A stretch of DNA of 6,509 nucleotides from Hyphomicrobiales bacterium (GCA_027489835.1 JAIXZF010000024.1:1-6509), one strand, 5' to 3'. Shown: positions 1 through 5,539, counted from the first letter of the stretch. Notes: generated from the letters alone by a model not told the origin. Numbers and translations: made by a program.

Positions 1-212
1 ACCGCCGAGGCCGGGAACACCAGCCTCGCCACCACGATGTCCACGGCGAAGATGCCGAGATTGGCCGGCCAGCGGACGGCGCGCCCCTGCTTCGCGTCGC
101 GCCACGGGTCGAGGAACTCCCACAGCGCCATGCCGCCGAAGATGGCGAGGAAAGCCCCGAGGCGCAGCACGGGTTCGGACAGGCCGAACAGGGAGAGGGG
201 GGCGGCATCCAT
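1..212 (-). CDS. Sterol desaturase / fatty acid hydroxylase family membrane protein, N-terminal part (cut by window edge)
   Basis: Reading leftwards from an ATG at 212-210, an open frame of 70 full codons continues past base 1. The translation starts MDAAPLSLFGLSEPVLRLGA. It has a hydrophobic segment at about residues 16-34 with the motif GGMALWEFLDP, a basic linker RDAKQGRAVRW at 38-48, and a second hydrophobic stretch from about 52 containing NLGIFAVDIVVARLVFP. This arrangement (helix, then a W-E-x-L/F-x-P motif, a basic loop, and an N-L-G-x-x-x-x-D helix) is typical of the N-terminus of bacterial sterol desaturase/fatty acid hydroxylase proteins. Those are integral membrane di-iron enzymes; their histidine clusters would lie outside the window. 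An overlapping ATG at 208-206 is in another frame. No clear Shine-Dalgarno site is visible. The family call comes from N-terminal pattern only, and the substrate is unknown. Confidence 0.7.
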   Translation of the reverse strand, partial: MDAAPLSLFGLSEPVLRLGAFLAIFGGMALWEFLDPWRDAKQGRAVRWPANLGIFAVDIVVARLVFPASA

Positions 213-401
213 GCTTCGTAGATGGGGTGAGCGTGCGGAGGCGGTCAAGCGCCGGCTTGTCGCGGAACATCCGGCGGGTGCGCGGCGTTCCGCGTTGAGG
301 CCGAAGCAAGCTTTCTTTACGTCAGCGTGCCGACGACGCATTCTGGACGCATCCGGCGCGGCCTGCGCGACGTATCGGCTATCGAAGGCGGGAGGGCGAC
401 C

Positions 402-965
402 ATGATCGATCGACGGAGCCTGTTGATGGCCGTGCCAGCCATGATGGCGGCAGGGCAGGCGAGGGCCGCGAGCCAGAATGCCCACGCCTTTTCCTTCGAC
501 GGGATCGAGGGCGGCGTCATTCGCCTCGCCGATTTCCGCGGCCGGCTGGTCATGGTGGTCAACACCGCCTCGCGCTGCGGCTTCACCCGGCAATATGCGG
601 GCCTCCAGCAGCTCTGGACGCGCTACAAGGATCGTGGCCTCACCATCATCGGCGTTCCGGCCAATGATTTCGCGGGGCAGGAGCCGGGCTCCAACGAGGA
701 GATCATGGGCTTCTGCTCCTCGACCTTCGGCGTCAGCTTCCCCTTGGCCGCCAAAACCTCCGTGATCGGGGAGGGCGCGCATCCCTTCTATCGCTGGGCG
801 GCCCGCGAGCGGCCCGCGGATGCCCCCCGCTGGAACTTCCACAAATACCTGATCGGCCGCGACGGCCGCATCGCCGCCGTCTTCCCGACATCGACCGAGC
901 CCACCGATCCGCGCGTGATGACCGCCATCGAGCGGGCGCTTGTGGCGCCGCCGGGCACGGTCTGA
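402..965 (+). CDS. Glutathione peroxidase family thiol peroxidase with a Tat-like signal
   Basis: A 187-aa protein of the glutathione peroxidase family, which reduces hydrogen peroxide or organic hydroperoxides. The thioredoxin-like fold carries the signature NTASRCGFT with peroxidatic Cys59, then FAGQEPGSNEEI with Gln93, and WNFHK with Trp144 and Asn145, so the catalytic tetrad Cys/Gln/Trp/Asn is complete. The usual FPCNQFG motif reads VPANDFAG: its Cys is Ala87, and Asn-Gln is Asn-Asp. Cys105 in EEIMGFCSSTF sits where the resolving Cys of thioredoxin-dependent members lies, so thioredoxin is a likelier reductant than glutathione (inference). Residues 1-22 look like a signal peptide with a twin-arginine start (DRRSLL) and an ARA|A cleavage site, implying export to the periplasm. 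The ATG at 402 follows GGGAGGG at 390-396. The frame opens further upstream (327), but the ribosome site and signal peptide decide the start. The next gene begins 60 bp downstream and may be co-transcribed. Confidence 0.9.
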   Translation: MIDRRSLLMAVPAMMAAGQARAASQNAHAFSFDGIEGGVIRLADFRGRLVMVVNTASRCGFTRQYAGLQQLWTRYKDRGLTIIGVPANDFAGQEPGSNEEIMGFCSSTFGVSFPLAAKTSVIGEGAHPFYRWAARERPADAPRWNFHKYLIGRDGRIAAVFPTSTEPTDPRVMTAIERALVAPPGTV

Positions 966-1025
966 CGCAGCCCGCGGCTTGCTTTGCGGAGCGTGCTCCC
1001 GGACAGTGGCGGGGGAGGCCTCGCC

Positions 1026-1997
1026 ATGACCATCGACCGCAGGACTTTGCTGGGCGCCGCGGCCGCCGCCGCCATGGGTGGCCCCGTCCGCGCGCAGGGC
1101 TATCCGGCCCGGCCCGTCACGCTGCTGGTGCCCTTCGCCGCGTCGGGCGGAACCGACATCGCTGCAAGGCGGTTGGCCGAGGCGCTCGCTCAGGATCTTG
1201 GCCAGTCCGTCATCGTCGACAACCGGCCCGGCGCCAACGGCATCGTCGCGGGGCAGGCGCTGCTCGCGGCCCCGCCCGATGGCCACACTCTGCTCGTCGC
1301 GACCGCCGCCAGCTTTGCCGCCGCTCCGGCGCTTGGCCAGAAGCTGCCCTACGACGTCGAGCGCGATTTCGCGGCGCTGGGAATGCTCGGCCTGTTTCCT
1401 CTGGTGCTCAACGCCGCGCCCGGCCTGCCGGTCGCCTCGCTCGCCGAGTTCGTGGCCTACGCGAGGGCCAGGCCCGGCGCGCTCAACTACGCCTCGGCCG
1501 GCATTGGTGGCACCAACCATCTCGTCTTCGAGATGATCATGCGGGCCGCCGGCATCCGCCTCGCCCATGTGCCGTATCGCGGCGCTGGCCTGGCCCAGGC
1601 CGACGTCATCAGCGGCCATGTCCAGGTGATGGTCGATTCGCTCGCCGCCAGCCTCGGCAACATCGAGGGCGGCAAGCTGAAGCCGCTGGGCGTGACCACC
1701 GCGGACCGCCAGCCGCAGCTCGCCCATGTGCCGACGCTGCGGGAACAGGGCATCGACCTTGTCTATCCCGGCTGGGCCTCGATCGTGGCGCATGCGGCGA
1801 CGCCGCCAGCCATCCGCGCGCGCCTGAGCGAGGCCATCGCCAGCGCCATGCGGAGCGACGCGCTCGCGCTACGCTACCGCGAGCTGGTCATCCAGCCTGC
1901 GGCCTGGAGCGAGGACGAGACTGCACGCTTCATGGCTGCCGACCGAGCGGCGCTGATCGAGCTCTGCCGCGTCGCGGGGATCAGGCTCGAGCAGTAG
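1026..1997 (+). CDS. Bug/TctC-type tripartite tricarboxylate transporter substrate-binding protein
   Basis: A 323-aa periplasmic solute-binding protein of the Bug (TctC) family, which usually captures small carboxylates for TctAB-type membrane transporters. Residues 1-23 form a signal peptide with twin arginines (DRRTLL), a run of six alanines, and a VRA|QG cleavage site. The mature part begins with the family's YPARPVTLLVPFAASGGTD (26-44), followed by VDNRPGANG (64-72), a PDGHTLL motif, NYASAG-IGGTNHL, HVPYRGAGLAQADVISG and VQVMVDSLA. These motifs appear in the normal order, and the length is normal. The ATG at 1026 lies 7 bases after GGGGGAGG (1011-1018). An in-frame upstream start at 984 would add 14 residues ahead of the signal and is less likely. 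No tctA/tctB gene lies in the window, so this is an orphan receptor like many in this expanded family, and the ligand cannot be read from sequence. It is convergent with the pyrC-like gene. Confidence 0.92.
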   Translation: MTIDRRTLLGAAAAAAMGGPVRAQGYPARPVTLLVPFAASGGTDIAARRLAEALAQDLGQSVIVDNRPGANGIVAGQALLAAPPDGHTLLVATAASFAAAPALGQKLPYDVERDFAALGMLGLFPLVLNAAPGLPVASLAEFVAYARARPGALNYASAGIGGTNHLVFEMIMRAAGIRLAHVPYRGAGLAQADVISGHVQVMVDSLAASLGNIEGGKLKPLGVTTADRQPQLAHVPTLREQGIDLVYPGWASIVAHAATPPAIRARLSEAIASAMRSDALALRYRELVIQPAAWSEDETARFMAADRAALIELCRVAGIRLEQ

Positions 1998-2040
1998 GGC
2001 GCGTCATTCCCGGGTCGGACATTCCATGATCCGAGAATCC

Positions 2041-2155
2041 TCATCCTGAGCTTGTCGGATGCTTCATCCCGAGCTTGTCGAAAGCCTCATCCTGAGCCGC
2101 TCGAACGCCTCTTCCCCAACATGTCGAAGGCCTCATCCTGAGCCTGTCGAAGGAT
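2041..2155. repeat. Degenerate tandem array, five units of exactly 23 bp
   Basis: Units lie at 2041-2063, 2064-2086, 2087-2109, 2110-2132 and 2133-2155. Each follows the pattern tCATCCTGAGC-TGTCGAAggcc with substitutions and no indels. The last unit carries the cleanest core, CATCCTGAGCCTGTCGAAGG. Unit 4 is the most diverged (TTCCCCAAC replaces ATCCTGAGC). The array fills much of the 257-bp gap between two convergent genes and has no coding character. The core matches, from memory, a motif widely dispersed in alphaproteobacterial genomes; the strict tandem arrangement is less familiar to me. Confidence 0.85.
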
Positions 2156-2212
2156 AAGTTCCAGTCGATGCGGTCACTGGATCCCTCGTCCTTCGACAGG
2201 CTCAGGATGAGG
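2131..2212. repeat. Perfect 24-bp inverted repeat (34-bp loop), possible bidirectional terminator
   Basis: The left arm at 2131-2154 includes the last tandem unit, and the right arm at 2189-2212 is its exact reverse complement. The 34-base loop (2155-2188) holds a smaller nested inverted repeat, TCCAGT (2160-2165) with ACTGGA (2176-2181). The position between the 3' ends of the solute-binding gene and the pyrC-like gene suits transcription termination from both sides. However, no T-tract follows either arm, so the canonical intrinsic terminator form is absent. It could equally be just a pair of dispersed repeat copies in opposite orientation. Confidence 0.75.
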
Positions 2213-2254
2213 GTATAGAGGTCGGCACGTCTGAATTAAGTCCCCAACGACGTC

Positions 2255-3535
2255 CTAGCCGACCACCACGCGCCCGCCGACGATGACCTTTACGGCCTTG
2301 CCTTCCATCCGCGCCTCGTCGAAGGGCGAGTTCTTCGAGCGGGATTTGAGCTTTGCCTTGTCGAGCACGTAAGGCGCGTCCGGATCGATCACGATCAGGT
2401 CCGCCGGCGCGCCGACGCTCAGCCGCCCGGCCTTCGAGCCGATCAGGTCCGCCGGCGCCGAGCTCATGGCCGCGAGCAGCCGGGGCAGGGCGATATCGCC
2501 CGAATGGTGCAGCCGCAGCGCAGCCGACAGCATGGTTTCCAGCCCGACCGCGCCATTCGCCGCCTCGCCGAAGGGCTGGCGCTTGGTCTCGACATCCTGC
2601 GGGTCGTGGTCCGAGACGATGATGTCGATCGTGCCGTCGGCCAGCGCGTCGACCAGCGCCAGCCGCTCGTTCTCGTGCCGGAGCGGCGGCGAGAGCTTGC
2701 AGAAGGTGCGGTAGGCCCCGACATCGTTCTCGTTGAGCGCCAGATTGTTGATCGAGACGCCGCAGGTCACGTTCAGCCCCGCGGCCTTGGCGCGCCGCAT
2801 CAGCTCGATCGAGCCCGAGCAGGAGATCATGCTGGCATGGTAGCGCCCGCCCGTCGCGGCCACGAGCGCGAGGTCGCGTTCGAGCACGATCGTCTCGGCC
2901 ACATGGGGGATGCCATGCAGGCCGAGGCGCGAGGCGAACTCGCCCTCGTTCATCACGCCCTCTCCACGCAGGGTCGGGTCCTCGAGATGATGCACGATCA
3001 GCGCGCCGAAATCGCGCGCATAGATCAGCGCCCGTCGCATCACCTGCGCGTTCATCACCGAGCGTGGCCCGTCAGTGAAGAAGACCGCACCAGCCTCCAT
3101 CAGGAGGCCGAACTCGGTCATCTCCGCGCCGTGCAAGCCCTTGCTGAGAGCCGCCGAGGGCAGCACGTTGACCACGGCCTTGTCGCGTGCCCGGCGCTTG
3201 ATGAAGTCGATGATGGCCGGATCGTCCACGACCGGCGACGTGTCCGGGCGGCACACCAGCGTCGTCACCCCGCCCGCCGCCGCAGCTTCCGACGCCGTGC
3301 GCAGGGTTTCGCGATGCTCCGCGCCCGGCTCGCCCGCGAAGGCGCAGAGGTCGATCAGGCCGGGCGCCAGCACGAGCCCTGCGCAGTCATGAACCTCAGC
3401 GCCTTCGGGAACCTGGCCCTGCCTCACGGAAGACCCGACGGCGTCGATCAGGCCGTCGCGGATGATGACACCGCCATGGCTTTCGGAGCCGCTGGCAGGG
3501 TCGATGAGGCGGGCGTTGAGGAGGGCGAGGGTCAT
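2255..3535 (-). CDS. pyrC: Dihydroorotase-like protein, probably non-catalytic PyrC' partner of PyrB
   Basis: A 426-aa amidohydrolase-fold protein aligning by motif with type I dihydroorotases over its whole length, but with most of the metal site altered. The usual D-x-H-x-H-x-R-E-P-G reads DLCAFAGEPG, so the two His ligands are Cys64 and Phe66, and the substrate-binding Arg is Gly68. The His of the H-V-S-T motif is Met236 (MISCSGS), and the H-H-L motif is NNL (263-265). Retained are His183-Leu-Glu-Asp, SPPLR (282-286) and Asp309 in SDHDPQ. Known biology: in Pseudomonas-type class A aspartate carbamoyltransferase, an inactive PyrC' subunit of about this length is needed to assemble PyrB. By inference this gene does the same, and active dihydroorotase would be encoded elsewhere. 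The ATG at 3535 has only a weak AAGG upstream. A palindromic repeat begins 13 bp before the start, separating this gene from pyrB by about 970 bp. The frame is intact, so it is not a decayed pseudogene. Confidence 0.9.
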   Translation of the reverse strand: MTLALLNARLIDPASGSESHGGVIIRDGLIDAVGSSVRQGQVPEGAEVHDCAGLVLAPGLIDLCAFAGEPGAEHRETLRTASEAAAAGGVTTLVCRPDTSPVVDDPAIIDFIKRRARDKAVVNVLPSAALSKGLHGAEMTEFGLLMEAGAVFFTDGPRSVMNAQVMRRALIYARDFGALIVHHLEDPTLRGEGVMNEGEFASRLGLHGIPHVAETIVLERDLALVAATGGRYHASMISCSGSIELMRRAKAAGLNVTCGVSINNLALNENDVGAYRTFCKLSPPLRHENERLALVDALADGTIDIIVSDHDPQDVETKRQPFGEAANGAVGLETMLSAALRLHHSGDIALPRLLAAMSSAPADLIGSKAGRLSVGAPADLIVIDPDAPYVLDKAKLKSRSKNSPFDEARMEGKAVKVIVGGRVVVG

Positions 3536-3548
3536 GGAGCAGCCTTCG

Positions 3549-3657
3549 GTGTCATCCCCGGCGACGCGCAGCGTCGGGAAGGGGATCCAGTTCGGCTCGA
3601 GCGGGTGGATTCCCTTCCCCTGCGCGCCCTCCGGGCGCTCCGGCCGGGAATGACACC
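3549..3657. repeat. Palindromic two-hairpin repeat element, copy A (109 bp)
   Basis: The element begins GGTGTCATCCCCGG and ends with its near-complement CCGGGAATGACACC. Each half contains a perfect hairpin: CGACGC-gca-GCGTCG (3562-3576) and GCGCCC-tcc-GGGCGC (3624-3638). The centre carries a complementary pair, GGGAAGGGGATCC and GGATTCCCTTCCC, so the whole can fold as one long cruciform. It is non-coding. It lies between the pyrC-like start and the GIY-YIG stop, and its left end reaches into the pyrC ribosome-binding zone. Copy B is a near-identical element in opposite orientation. It resembles REP/BIME-type elements. Confidence 0.85.
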
Positions 3658-3664
3658 ATTCTGT

Positions 3665-3952
3665 TCAGCCTGAAGCATCAAGCTCCACCCAGTCGGGGTT
3701 GCCAGCTTCGATGAGCTTGATCTTCCACGCCCGGTTCCAGCCCTTGAGCTGCTTCTCGCGTGCAATGGCTTCGTGAATGTCACGGTGACGTTCGAACCAG
3801 ACCAGCCTGTCCACGCCATAGCGGTGCGTAAAGCCGGCGACGGTACGTGCCTTGTGCTGTTCGATCCGGAGGAGAAGATTGCCGGTGACGCCGATGTAGA
3901 GCGTGCCGTTGTGCTTGCTGGCAAGCATGTAAACCACATAGCGATCATTCAT
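3665..3952 (-). CDS. GIY-YIG nuclease superfamily small protein, bracketed by palindromic repeats
   Basis: A 95-aa single-domain GIY-YIG protein of the short URI/YhbQ-like type. The GIY triad appears as VVY (6-8) and YIG is intact (19-21). Further conserved positions are Arg29 and His33 in LLLRIEQHK, FTHRYGV (41-47), and the metal-binding Glu66 in AREKQLKGW. The catalytic set therefore looks complete. Members are predicted DNA-cleaving enzymes, but the cellular role of these stand-alone forms is poorly known. A strong Shine-Dalgarno run, GGGGAGGAG (3955-3963 on the minus strand), precedes the ATG and abuts a palindromic half-element. The stop codon is 7 bp from copy A. Hand-counting gives 163 G+C in the 280 bases 3671-3950 (58%), against roughly 70% in sampled pyrC lines, which suggests separate origin. 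It interrupts the pyrimidine cluster. A function in spreading the flanking repeats is conjecture. Confidence 0.88.
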   Translation of the reverse strand: MNDRYVVYMLASKHNGTLYIGVTGNLLLRIEQHKARTVAGFTHRYGVDRLVWFERHRDIHEAIAREKQLKGWNRAWKIKLIEAGNPDWVELDASG

Positions 3953-3963
3953 CGCTCCTCCCC

Positions 3964-4006
3964 GTTGTCATTCCCGGCGCGCCGAAGGCGCGGGAAAGGA
4001 ATCCAC
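3964..4006. repeat. Palindromic half-element, copy C (43 bp)
   Basis: This is one half of the two-hairpin element: an outer end GTTGTCATTCCCGG, a perfect hairpin CGCGCC-gaa-GGCGCG (3978-3992), then GGGAAAGGAATCCAC. The first 15 bases (3964-3978) are the inverted match, 14 of 15, of the right end of copy A (3643-3657). The GIY-YIG gene is therefore enclosed by facing ends. Confidence 0.8.
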
Positions 4007-4031
4007 AAGGTTGGGTGTATCCAAAAGGTTG

Positions 4032-4141
4032 GGTGTCATTCCCGGCCGGAGCACCCAAAGGGTGCGGAGGGGAAGGGAATCCACCACGCGCCGTAGGGCT
4101 GGATCCCCTTCCCGTCGCTCCGCGACGCCGGGGATGACACC
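4032..4141. repeat. Palindromic two-hairpin repeat element, copy B (110 bp)
   Basis: Same architecture as copy A but inverted: it starts GGTGTCATTCCCGG and ends CCGGGGATGACACC. Hairpins are GCACCC-aaa-GGGTGC (4051-4065) and CGTCGC-tcc-GCGACG (4113-4127). Relative to copy A, both stems differ by paired, compensating base changes that keep perfect pairing. It lies just after the stop codon of the 113-aa membrane protein. A 12-bp direct repeat, AAGGTTGGGTGT, at 4007-4018 and 4025-4036 spans its left border. Confidence 0.85.
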
Positions 4142-4167
4142 GAAGCAGTCATTGCTGAACCCGCCCC

Positions 4168-4509
4168 TCACCGCCCCACCAGCCGGCCATCCATCAACCG
4201 ACGCACCGAGCGGCCAGCGGCAAAGACAATGGCTCCTGCCGCGCCGTTCACCAGCGCAGTCGAGGTCGCGATGAAAAGCGCCAGCAGCGGAGGCGACAGC
4301 CGCTTGAAGCCGCCGCCAAGGGGCATCAGTGCAAGGACGAAAACCGTGGCTGCGTTCGCTGCGATGAGCCAGAGCGTGAAAGTGACGAAGCGGTCGAAGC
4401 GGTCGCGATAGCCCTGCAGCGCTGAAACGACGAGATGCGCCCATGAGAGGGGGTTGACCGCCGCGAAGAACAGTCCGGCCGCGGCATAGGTGACAACCGC
4501 CTCACGCAT
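4168..4509 (-). CDS. Small three-helix membrane protein overlapping pyrB
   Basis: A 113-aa hydrophobic protein that I do not recognise as a named family. Predicted membrane segments by eye are residues 8-31, 43-64 and 73-97. They are joined by a basic loop with QGYRDRFDRF (32-41) and a GGGFKRLSPP turn (65-74), with an arginine-rich tail (RSVRRLMDGRLVGR). The ATG at 4509-4507 lies inside the last codons of pyrB, giving an 8-bp overlap (ATGCGTGA on the minus strand), so translation is probably coupled to pyrB. The frame remains open upstream to 4608, but that extension is antisense-like, out-of-frame pyrB sequence rich in Arg/Ser/Trp and is rejected. Repeat copy B follows 26 bp after the stop. 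The coupling suggests co-production with aspartate carbamoyltransferase; no function can be assigned. Confidence 0.7.
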   Translation of the reverse strand: MREAVVTYAAAGLFFAAVNPLSWAHLVVSALQGYRDRFDRFVTFTLWLIAANAATVFVLALMPLGGGFKRLSPPLLALFIATSTALVNGAAGAIVFAAGRSVRRLMDGRLVGR

Positions 4510-5455
4510 TGAGCCGCTGCCCGGCCAGCGCCTCGAGCACGGCCATCCGCACGGCCACCCCCATCTCCACCTGCTCCTTGATGAGAGACTGCGCTCCGTC
4601 GGCGACATCTGTGGCGATCTCCACGCCGCGGTTCATGGGGCCGGGGTGCATCACCAGCGCGTCGGGCTTGGCAACGGCGAGCTTGTCCTGGTCGAGCCCG
4701 AAATAGCGGAAGTACTCCTTGGCGGACGGGATGAACGAGCCGCTCATGCGCTCGCGCTGCAGGCGCAGCATCATGATGATGTCGGCGCCTTCCAGGCCCT
4801 TCTTCATGTCGGTGAAGATCGGCAGGCCCAGCCCCTCGAAGCCGGGCGGGATCAGCGTCGAAGGGCCGATCAGCCGCACATGCGCGCCGAGCGCCGAGAG
4901 CAGGATGATGTTGGAGCGAGCCACGCGGCTGTGCAGGATGTCCCCGCAAATGGCCACGACGAGGCCCTCGATGCCGCCCTTGTTGCGGCGGATGGTCAGA
5001 GCGTCGAGCAGCGCCTGCGTCGGGTGCTCGTGCGCGCCGTCGCCGGCATTCACCACGGCGCAGTCGACTTTGCGCGAGAGCAGCTCCACCGCGCCCGCCG
5101 CATGGTGGCGCACGACGATCACGTCGGGATGCATGGCGTTGAGCGTCGCGGCCGTGTCGATCAGCGTCTCGCCCTTTTTCACGGACGAGTTGCCGACGCT
5201 CATGTTCATGACGTCGGCGCCGAGCCGCTTGCCGGCCAGCTCGAACGAGGCCTGCGTGCGGGTCGATGCTTCGAAGAACAGGTTGATCTGCGTGCGGCCG
5301 CGCAGCGTCGAGCGCTTCTTGTCGACCTGGCGGGAGAGCTCGACATAGGATTCGGCGGCATCGAGCAGGCTCGTGATCTCGAGGCGGTTCAGCCCCTGGA
5401 TGCCGAGCAGGTGGCGCCGCGCGAAGGCGACGGGCGGATGTCCGGGATATGTCAT
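4502..5455 (-). CDS. pyrB: Aspartate carbamoyltransferase catalytic subunit PyrB
   Basis: A 317-aa cytoplasmic enzyme that condenses carbamoyl phosphate with L-aspartate to carbamoyl aspartate, the first committed step of pyrimidine synthesis. The carbamoyl-phosphate domain shows FFEASTRT (60-67) and SSVKKGE (90-96). Next come HPDVIVVRHHAAGA (109-122), HPTQALLD (144-151), GDILHSRVARSN (171-182) and, in the aspartate domain, MLRLQRERM (229-237) and MHPGPMNRGVEI (269-280). Every expected substrate-contact motif is present. I chose the ATG at 5455, which gives the usual start just before RRHLLGI. The frame extends to a TTG at 5521, but that region encodes non-conserved residues. No Shine-Dalgarno precedes the ATG; two overlapping hairpins occupy the leader instead. 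With no pyrI visible and a PyrC'-like gene downstream, it is probably a class A enzyme requiring that partner. The gene upstream ends 84 bp away. Confidence 0.96.
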   Translation of the reverse strand: MTYPGHPPVAFARRHLLGIQGLNRLEITSLLDAAESYVELSRQVDKKRSTLRGRTQINLFFEASTRTQASFELAGKRLGADVMNMSVGNSSVKKGETLIDTAATLNAMHPDVIVVRHHAAGAVELLSRKVDCAVVNAGDGAHEHPTQALLDALTIRRNKGGIEGLVVAICGDILHSRVARSNIILLSALGAHVRLIGPSTLIPPGFEGLGLPIFTDMKKGLEGADIIMMLRLQRERMSGSFIPSAKEYFRYFGLDQDKLAVAKPDALVMHPGPMNRGVEIATDVADGAQSLIKEQVEMGVAVRMAVLEALAGQRLNA

Positions 5456-5503
5456 CGAAGATGGCTGGTTACGCCTGTCTTCGCGGGCCGGCAAGCCCGC
5501 GGA
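5456..5503 (-). promoter_or_regulatory. Two mutually exclusive hairpins in the pyrB leader
   Basis: On the transcribed minus strand, a GC-rich stem uses GCGGGC and GCCCGC (5495-5500 with 5483-5488), extended to 5503/5480 with one G-U pair. A second stem pairs CGAAGA (5483-5478) with TCTTCG (5461-5456) directly before the pyrB ATG. The two share bases 5480-5483, so they cannot both form fully. No ribosome-binding site is visible here, and no U-run follows the first stem. A role in controlling pyrB translation is inference only. Confidence 0.35.
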
Positions 5504-5539
5504 AGCCTTGCCAACAGCCAAACGGCGCGACGCCAGACC

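Noticed and set aside
295..323. Possible promoter TTGAGG / TACGTC ahead of the peroxidase gene
   Set aside because: The spacing is 17 bp, but the -10 matches only about half the consensus, too weak to annotate.
37..405. 122-aa plus-strand frame over the left edge
   Set aside because: Arg/Ser/Ala-rich, low-complexity product, antisense to the desaturase-like N-terminus and running into the peroxidase start.
988..999. Inverted repeat GGAGC-gt-GCTCC between the peroxidase and receptor genes
   Set aside because: A five-base stem with a two-base loop is too small to call a terminator, and such matches are common by chance in GC-rich DNA.
2041..2155. CRISPR array
   Set aside because: The repeats are directly abutting with no unique spacers and are strongly diverged, so this is a simple tandem array.
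2504..3673. 389-aa plus-strand open frame opposite the pyrC-like gene
   Set aside because: It is antisense to a gene with clear family motifs. Its product is rich in Arg, His, Asp and Gln with no recognisable domain, as expected for a shadow in high-GC DNA.
3532..3948. 138-aa minus-strand frame overlapping the GIY-YIG gene
   Set aside because: Ser/Arg-rich, runs through the palindromic element, and lies in a different frame from the GIY-YIG gene, which has full motifs and a strong ribosome-binding site.
3968..4274. Short frames on both strands through the palindromic repeats
   Set aside because: Products such as VIPG-R-RRGRES are typical artefacts of translating these palindromes and have no gene-like features.
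5456..5521. N-terminal extension of PyrB to a TTG at 5521
   Set aside because: The extra 22 residues show no family conservation, and the TTG has no ribosome-binding site. The ATG at 5455 fits known PyrB starts.
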